Assembly: GCA_016873405.1 (NCBI GenBank) | Contig: VGXH01000056.1 | Span: 1-8,812 of the forward strand | Length of the DNA: 8,812 bases | Direction of reading: 5' to 3' | From: a bacterium | GTDB taxonomy: Bacteria; Krumholzibacteriota; Krumholzibacteria; LZORAL124-64-63 | Shown here: piece by piece, positions 5,492 to 8,812 of the stretch | Position numbering within the stretch: position 1 is the stretch's first letter | Layout of the letters: the number at the start of each line of letters is the position of its first letter | Program-made: the position numbers and the translations under genes | The notes under the pieces: generated by a model | What the model was told of the DNA's origin: nothing | What the model saw: only the letters and a program-made list of their open reading frames with translations | Database searches by the model: none

Positions 5492-6466
5492 TCAGCCGCG
5501 GATCTCCCGGACCGCCTTCGTCAGCGCGGGCACGACCTCGAACAGGTCGCCCACGACGCCGAAGTCCGCCACCTTGAAGATGGGGGCGGCCGGGTCCTTG
5601 TTGATGGCGACGATGCACTTGCTGCTGCTCATGCCCGCCAGGTGCTGGATGGCGCCGCTGATGCCGCAGGCGATGTACAGGTTCGGTCCGACGGTCTTGC
5701 CCGTCTGGCCCACCTGGTGCGAGTAGTCGACCCAGCCGGCGTCGACGATCGCGCGGCTCGCGCCCGCGGCCGCGCCCAGCGCCGCGGCCAGCTCCTCGAT
5801 CAGCCCGTAGTGCTCCGGTCCCTTGATGCCGCGTCCGCCCGAGACGACGATGTCGGCCTCGGTCAGCTCGACGCGACCGGCCGCCGCCGCGACCACCTCG
5901 CGCCCGACCGCCTTCGGCGCCGCCTGCGCCTGCTGGGCGTCGAACGCGATCACCGGCGCCGCCGCGCCGCCGCACTCCTGCGCGACGAAGGCGTTCGGCC
6001 GGATGCCCACGATCGCCGGCGCCGTCTTCGGCACGACGTCGACGAAGCACTTGCCGGCGTAGACCGGCCGCCTGATCTCCCAGGCGCCGCCCTCGAACTT
6101 CAGCGCGATGGCGTCGCTGATGCAGGCGCAGCCCAGCTTCGCCGCCGCCTTGGGCCCGAGGTCGCGGCCCATGGCCGTGGCGCCCACCAGCACCAGGTCG
6201 GGCTTCTGCGCGCGGCAGAAGGCGGCCAGCGCGATGCCGTAGCGCTCGCTGTCGTAGGCCGCCAGCTGGTCGCCGGCGAAGAACAGCTTGTGCGCGCCGT
6301 GGGCGCCGGCCGGGCCGGCGGCCGCGCCGGCGTCGCCGCCCAGCAGCACGGCCCAGACCTCGCCGCCGGCGGCGTCGGCCAGTCGCCTGGCCTGCGCGAT
6401 CATCTGCCAGGCCACCTTCTTGATCGCGCCGTCGCGCTGTTCGATGAAGACCGCGATGTTCGGCAT
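5492..6466 (-). CDS. etfA: Electron transfer flavoprotein alpha subunit
   Basis: The 324-residue length is typical for EtfA. The N-terminal ETF domain I begins [13 protein letters not shown]. The C-terminal FAD-binding domain is intact and highly conserved: [10 protein letters not shown] (207-216), the adenine/phosphate side around [19 protein letters not shown] (238-256), [12 protein letters not shown] (268-279), and [23 protein letters not shown] (285-307). These are the classic EtfA contacts to FAD. No N-terminal ferredoxin extension is present, unlike some EtfA proteins of bifurcating lactate dehydrogenases. With EtfB it forms the soluble heterodimer that takes electrons from acyl-CoA or other flavin dehydrogenases and passes them to an ETF:quinone oxidoreductase. 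GGGGGA precedes the ATG at 7 nt. It follows etfB by 60 nt and is almost certainly co-transcribed with it. Confidence 0.97.
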   Translation of the reverse strand: MPNIAVFIEQRDGAIKKVAWQMIAQARRLADAAGGEVWAVLLGGDAGAAAGPAGAHGAHKLFFAGDQLAAYDSERYGIALAAFCRAQKPDLVLVGATAMGRDLGPKAAAKLGCACISDAIALKFEGGAWEIRRPVYAGKCFVDVVPKTAPAIVGIRPNAFVAQECGGAAAPVIAFDAQQAQAAPKAVGREVVAAAAGRVELTEADIVVSGGRGIKGPEHYGLIEELAAALGAAAGASRAIVDAGWVDYSHQVGQTGKTVGPNLYIACGISGAIQHLAGMSSSKCIVAINKDPAAPIFKVADFGVVGDLFEVVPALTKAVREIRG

Positions 6467-6493
6467 GAATCGTTCCCCCGCGGGTTGATGCGC

Positions 6494-6516
6494 CGGCTGA
6501 CGGGTCGCGTCAGCCG
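6494..6516 (-). other. Intercistronic hairpin between etfB and etfA
   Basis: CGGCTGAC (6494-6501) and GTCAGCCG (6509-6516) form a perfect 8-bp stem with a 7-nt loop in the 60-nt gap downstream of the etfB stop codon. There is no T-run on the minus strand, so it is more likely an RNA stability or attenuating element than a full terminator. Confidence 0.45.
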
Positions 6517-6526
6517 ACTGGTTGCG

Positions 6527-7303
6527 TCAGATGGCTTTCGCTTCCTCGTTCAGCACGCGGGCCAGCTCGCGCGCGGCCGCGGCCGCGTCGTCGCCGCCCA
6601 CCAGGCGGCAGGCGCCGCGGGCCGGCGGGGGACTGTACCGACGGATCTCGACCAGGCTGGCCGGCGGCGTCACGCCCAGGTCGGCGCAGGTGACCACCTG
6701 CATGGGCTTCATGCCGGCCTTCATGATGTTCGGCAGGCTCGGCAGCCGGGGCTCGTTGAGGCCCTTCTGGCAGGTGAGGACCGCCGGCAGCGGGCAGTCG
6801 ACGATCTCCTTGCCGCCCTCGATCTCGCGGTGTGCGGTCAGCTTGCCGTCGCCCAGCTCCAGCTTCGTCACCGTCGAGACGTGCGGCAGGCCCAGCTTCT
6901 CGGCGACGATGATCCCGACCTGGCCGCTGTCGTCGTCGATGGCCTTGATGCCGAACAGCACGAGGTCGTACGTCTCCTTGCGCAGCGCGGCGCAGAGCAC
7001 TTCGGCGACCGCGGCCTCGTCCGCGCCGGCGAGCGCGGGGTCGTTGATGATGATCGCCTTGTCGCAGCCGACGGCCAGGCAGTCCTTCTTGAGCGTTTCC
7101 CTGACGGTCTCGGGGCCGACGGTGATCGCGGTGATCTCGCCTCCGCGCGCCTCCTTGATGCGCACCGCCTCCTCGACCGCGAACGCGTCGTAGGGGTTCA
7201 GCACGCGCGTGAACCCGGTCTGGTCCAGCTTCGCGGCAGGGGCGGCCAGGCTGATCCGCGTCTCGGAGTCCGGCACCTGCTTCACACACACGGCAATCTT
7301 CAT
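6527..7303 (-). CDS. etfB: Electron transfer flavoprotein beta subunit
   Basis: The protein has 258 residues, the usual EtfB length. It opens MKIAVCVKQVPDSE, with the conserved NPYDAFAVEEAVRIKE at 36-51. AIDDDSGQVG (121-130) forms the nucleotide (AMP) binding loop. The EtfB signature region REIEGGKEIVDCPLPAVLTC (159-178) leads into QKGLNEPRLPSLPNI (179-193). All key segments are intact. EtfB supplies the AMP-binding domain III of the ETF heterodimer and docks the dehydrogenase partner. The start is supported by GGGAGG about 4 nt before the ATG. It is the first gene of an etfBA operon behind a near-consensus promoter. Whether this ETF is a simple carrier or of a bifurcating type cannot be settled by eye; the acidic DDD in the AMP loop resembles ordinary ETFs. 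Confidence 0.97.
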   Translation of the reverse strand: MKIAVCVKQVPDSETRISLAAPAAKLDQTGFTRVLNPYDAFAVEEAVRIKEARGGEITAITVGPETVRETLKKDCLAVGCDKAIIINDPALAGADEAAVAEVLCAALRKETYDLVLFGIKAIDDDSGQVGIIVAEKLGLPHVSTVTKLELGDGKLTAHREIEGGKEIVDCPLPAVLTCQKGLNEPRLPSLPNIMKAGMKPMQVVTCADLGVTPPASLVEIRRYSPPPARGACRLVGGDDAAAAARELARVLNEEAKAI

Positions 7304-7365
7304 GATCCCTCCCGGATGTCGGCGTCCCGGGGGCGCGGACCGCCCCGCGGCAGCGGAATCGGGCC

Positions 7366-7394
7366 ATAATAGGCGGCGCTGCCGGACCCGTCAA
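7366..7394 (-). promoter_or_regulatory. Strong sigma70-type promoter of the etfBA operon
   Basis: On the minus strand, TTGACG (7394-7389), a 17-bp spacer and TATTAT (7371-7366) match the housekeeping consensus at 10 of 12 positions. The -10 stands out as the only AT-rich patch in a GC-rich gap. Transcription would start near 7359, giving a leader of about 55 nt before the etfB ATG. Confidence 0.75.
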
Positions 7395-7522
7395 CGCGGG
7401 CGCGGCCGATCGCGCCGGCGGCGCAGCCGACGCTGGTGCGCGGCGCCCGCCTGCGCGATCATGGGGTCGGCGCACGCGCGGACGGAATGCCCCGCTCCAG
7501 GCGAGCGACGACGGGACGGACG

Positions 7523-8812
7523 ATGGAACCGGTCGCCGGAGAGCGGAACGTCGGAGACGGGCCAGGCGCCGCGGCGGCGGGCGCCGGGACGCTCATCGCG
7601 CGCCTGCGGCAGGCGCTCGGCGCGGCGGCCGTGCGGACCGATGCGTCCGCCCTGTCGGTGCATGCCCGCGACGCGTCGCACCTGGACTGGGGGCGGCCGC
7701 TGGCGGTGGCGTTGCCGGCCACCGCGGGCGAGGCGGCACGGGTCGTGGCCCTGTGCGCGGCCGCCGGCGTGCCGGTGGTGCCTCGCGGCGCCGGCACCGG
7801 CCTGAGCGGCGGCGCCGTGCCGCCGGACGGGGCGGTGGTCCTGGTCGCGACGCGCCTGCGCGAACTGGGCGCCGTCGACGTCGCCTGCGGGGCCGTGCGC
7901 GCCGGGCCGGGCGTGCTGAACGCCGTCGTCTCGCGCCACGCCGCTCCGCACGGGCTGCATTTCGCGCCCGACCCGTCCAGCCAGGCGGCTTCGACGATCG
8001 GCGGCAACATCGCCGAGAACGCGGGCGGCCCGCACTGTCTGAGCGTCGGCGTGACCGCGCACCACCTGCGCGCGCTGTCCTGGTGCGACGCCGAGGGCCG
8101 CGCCTGGGACACCGGCCCGCCGGTCGCTCTGCAGCGCGGGCTGGACCTGCGCTCCCTGCTCTGCGGCAGCGAGGGCACCCTGGGCGTGGTCACCGGCGCC
8201 TGGCTGCAACTGGTGCCGCCGCCCCGGTCCGAGCAGACGCTGCTGGCCGCGTTCCCGGCCCTGGACGCGGCGACCGAGGCCGTGCCGCAGCTGCTGCAGG
8301 CCGGCCTGCTGCCGGCGGCGGTCGAGATCATCGACCAGGCGATGGTGTGGACGGTCGAGGCGGCTTTCGGCCTGGGCCTGCCCGGCGACGTCGAGGCCGT
8401 GGCGATCGTGGAACTGGCCGGCGAGACGGAAGCCGCGGACAGGCAGGCCGCCCGCGCGGAGGAACTGCTGCGCGCGGCCGGCGCGCGGACCGTGCGGCGC
8501 GCCGCCGACGCCGACGAGCGCGCAGCGCTGTGGCAGTGCCGCAAGCGCGCGTTCGGCGCCGTCGGTCGGCTGTCGCCCAACTACGTGAGCATGGACGTCG
8601 TCGTGCCGCTGGGCGAGCTGCCCGGCCTGGTGGCCGAGATCCGTCGGGTGCGCGAGCGCCACGGCGTGCGTATCGCGACGGCGTTCCACGCCGGCGACGG
8701 CAACCTGCACCCGGCCGTCCACTACGACGAACGGCGCGCCGGCGATGCCGAACGCGCGCATGCCGCCGCCGACGACATCATCCGCGCGGCGCTGGCGCGG
8801 CGAGGCAGCCCC
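7523..8812 (+). CDS. FAD-linked 2-hydroxyacid dehydrogenase, GlcD family, 3'-truncated
   Basis: The frame is open from 7523 to the window end: 430 codons with no stop. A short leader (1-22) precedes the PCMH-type FAD-binding domain, with VPRGAGTGLSGGAV at 86-99. DPSSQAAST (150-158) and IGGNIAENAGGP (159-170) are the FAD/pyrophosphate loops, and GSEGTLGVVTGAWL lies at 215-228. The C-terminal FAD-oxidase domain shows SMDVVVPLGELPG (356-368) and HAGDGNLHP (389-397), the metal/substrate-binding motif of GlcD, D-lactate and D-2-hydroxyglutarate dehydrogenases. About 40-60 residues, including the usual GEHGIG-type motif, are cut off. It would oxidise a 2-hydroxyacid such as glycolate or lactate to the 2-oxoacid; the substrate is not determinable. 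The ATG at 7523 follows GGGA at 6 nt; an in-frame ATG at 7487 is an alternative with a poorer ribosome site. It is divergent from etfBA, a likely electron acceptor. Confidence 0.88.
   Translation, partial: MEPVAGERNVGDGPGAAAAGAGTLIARLRQALGAAAVRTDASALSVHARDASHLDWGRPLAVALPATAGEAARVVALCAAAGVPVVPRGAGTGLSGGAVPPDGAVVLVATRLRELGAVDVACGAVRAGPGVLNAVVSRHAAPHGLHFAPDPSSQAASTIGGNIAENAGGPHCLSVGVTAHHLRALSWCDAEGRAWDTGPPVALQRGLDLRSLLCGSEGTLGVVTGAWLQLVPPPRSEQTLLAAFPALDAATEAVPQLLQAGLLPAAVEIIDQAMVWTVEAAFGLGLPGDVEAVAIVELAGETEAADRQAARAEELLRAAGARTVRRAADADERAALWQCRKRAFGAVGRLSPNYVSMDVVVPLGELPGLVAEIRRVRERHGVRIATAFHAGDGNLHPAVHYDERRAGDAERAHAAADDIIRAALARRGSP

Noticed and set aside
7330..7346. Leader hairpin (GGGGCG/CGCCCC) before etfB as a riboswitch or attenuator
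   Set aside because: A 6-bp GC stem in GC-rich DNA is expected by chance, and no known riboswitch core or leader peptide is visible.
4589..7369. 926-codon open frame on the plus strand
   Set aside because: It overlaps the chalcone-isomerase-like gene in another frame, runs through the 17-bp repeat and then antisense to etfA and etfB. The opposite strand holds the well-conserved ETF genes.
7365..7370. CATAAT as a plus-strand -10 for the GlcD-like gene
   Set aside because: No -35-like hexamer lies at a proper distance upstream. The AT patch is explained by the minus-strand etfBA promoter.
7391..8761. 456-codon open frame on the minus strand
   Set aside because: It is antisense to the GlcD-like gene, whose plus-strand reading carries the family motifs. 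It would also overlap the etfBA promoter region.

Overview
This is a very G+C-rich bacterial window with tightly packed genes and strongly GC-biased third codon positions. It holds eight protein-coding genes, one cut by each window edge, and no RNA gene, CRISPR array, insertion sequence or phage gene that I can see. The taxon cannot be fixed from the sequence. Good Shine-Dalgarno sites, sigma70-type promoters, two Sec signal peptides and an ETF/CCG-protein respiratory set fit an aerobic or facultative bacterium of a high-GC lineage (for example Myxococcota/deltaproteobacterial, Gemmatimonadota or Eisenbacteria-like), but that is a guess.

Layout. (1) 1-942 (+): the C-terminal part of an iron-sulfur oxidoreductase with two CCG domains, of the EtfD/HdrD/GlcF type. 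(2) 1053-2096 (+): an FMN-dependent nitronate monooxygenase/FabK-family enzyme, with its own extended -10 promoter and a strong hairpin after it. (3) 2262-3137 (+): an exported TPR protein behind a near-match to a sigma54 promoter. (4) 3211-4476 (-): a family 2 glycosyltransferase with a C-terminal TPR array, convergent with gene 3. (5) 4710-5312 (+): an exported chalcone-isomerase-like protein. (6) A convergent junction at 5313-5491 carrying a hairpin and a 17-bp tandem repeat array. (7) 7303 down to 5492 (-): etfB then etfA, an operon read from a near-consensus TTGACG-N17-TATTAT promoter. (8) 7523-8812 (+): a GlcD-type FAD-linked dehydrogenase, divergent from etfBA and running off the right edge.

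How the genes may work together. The clearest theme is flavin and iron-sulfur electron transfer. A GlcD-like 2-hydroxyacid dehydrogenase lies head-to-head with both ETF subunits, and an EtfD/GlcF-like CCG protein lies at the other end. Together they could move electrons from a 2-hydroxyacid or acyl-CoA dehydrogenase through ETF to an iron-sulfur/quinone oxidoreductase. The FabK/NMO enzyme would fit beside fatty-acid metabolism. The middle genes (exported TPR, glycosyltransferase-TPR, exported chalcone-isomerase-like protein) look like cell-envelope functions with no visible link to the redox genes.

The least explained parts are two unrelated-length short tandem repeats (17-bp and 14-bp units), each in a convergent gene junction. 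I found no evidence of a new defence, mobile or biosynthetic system here. The findings are modest and are stated as such.
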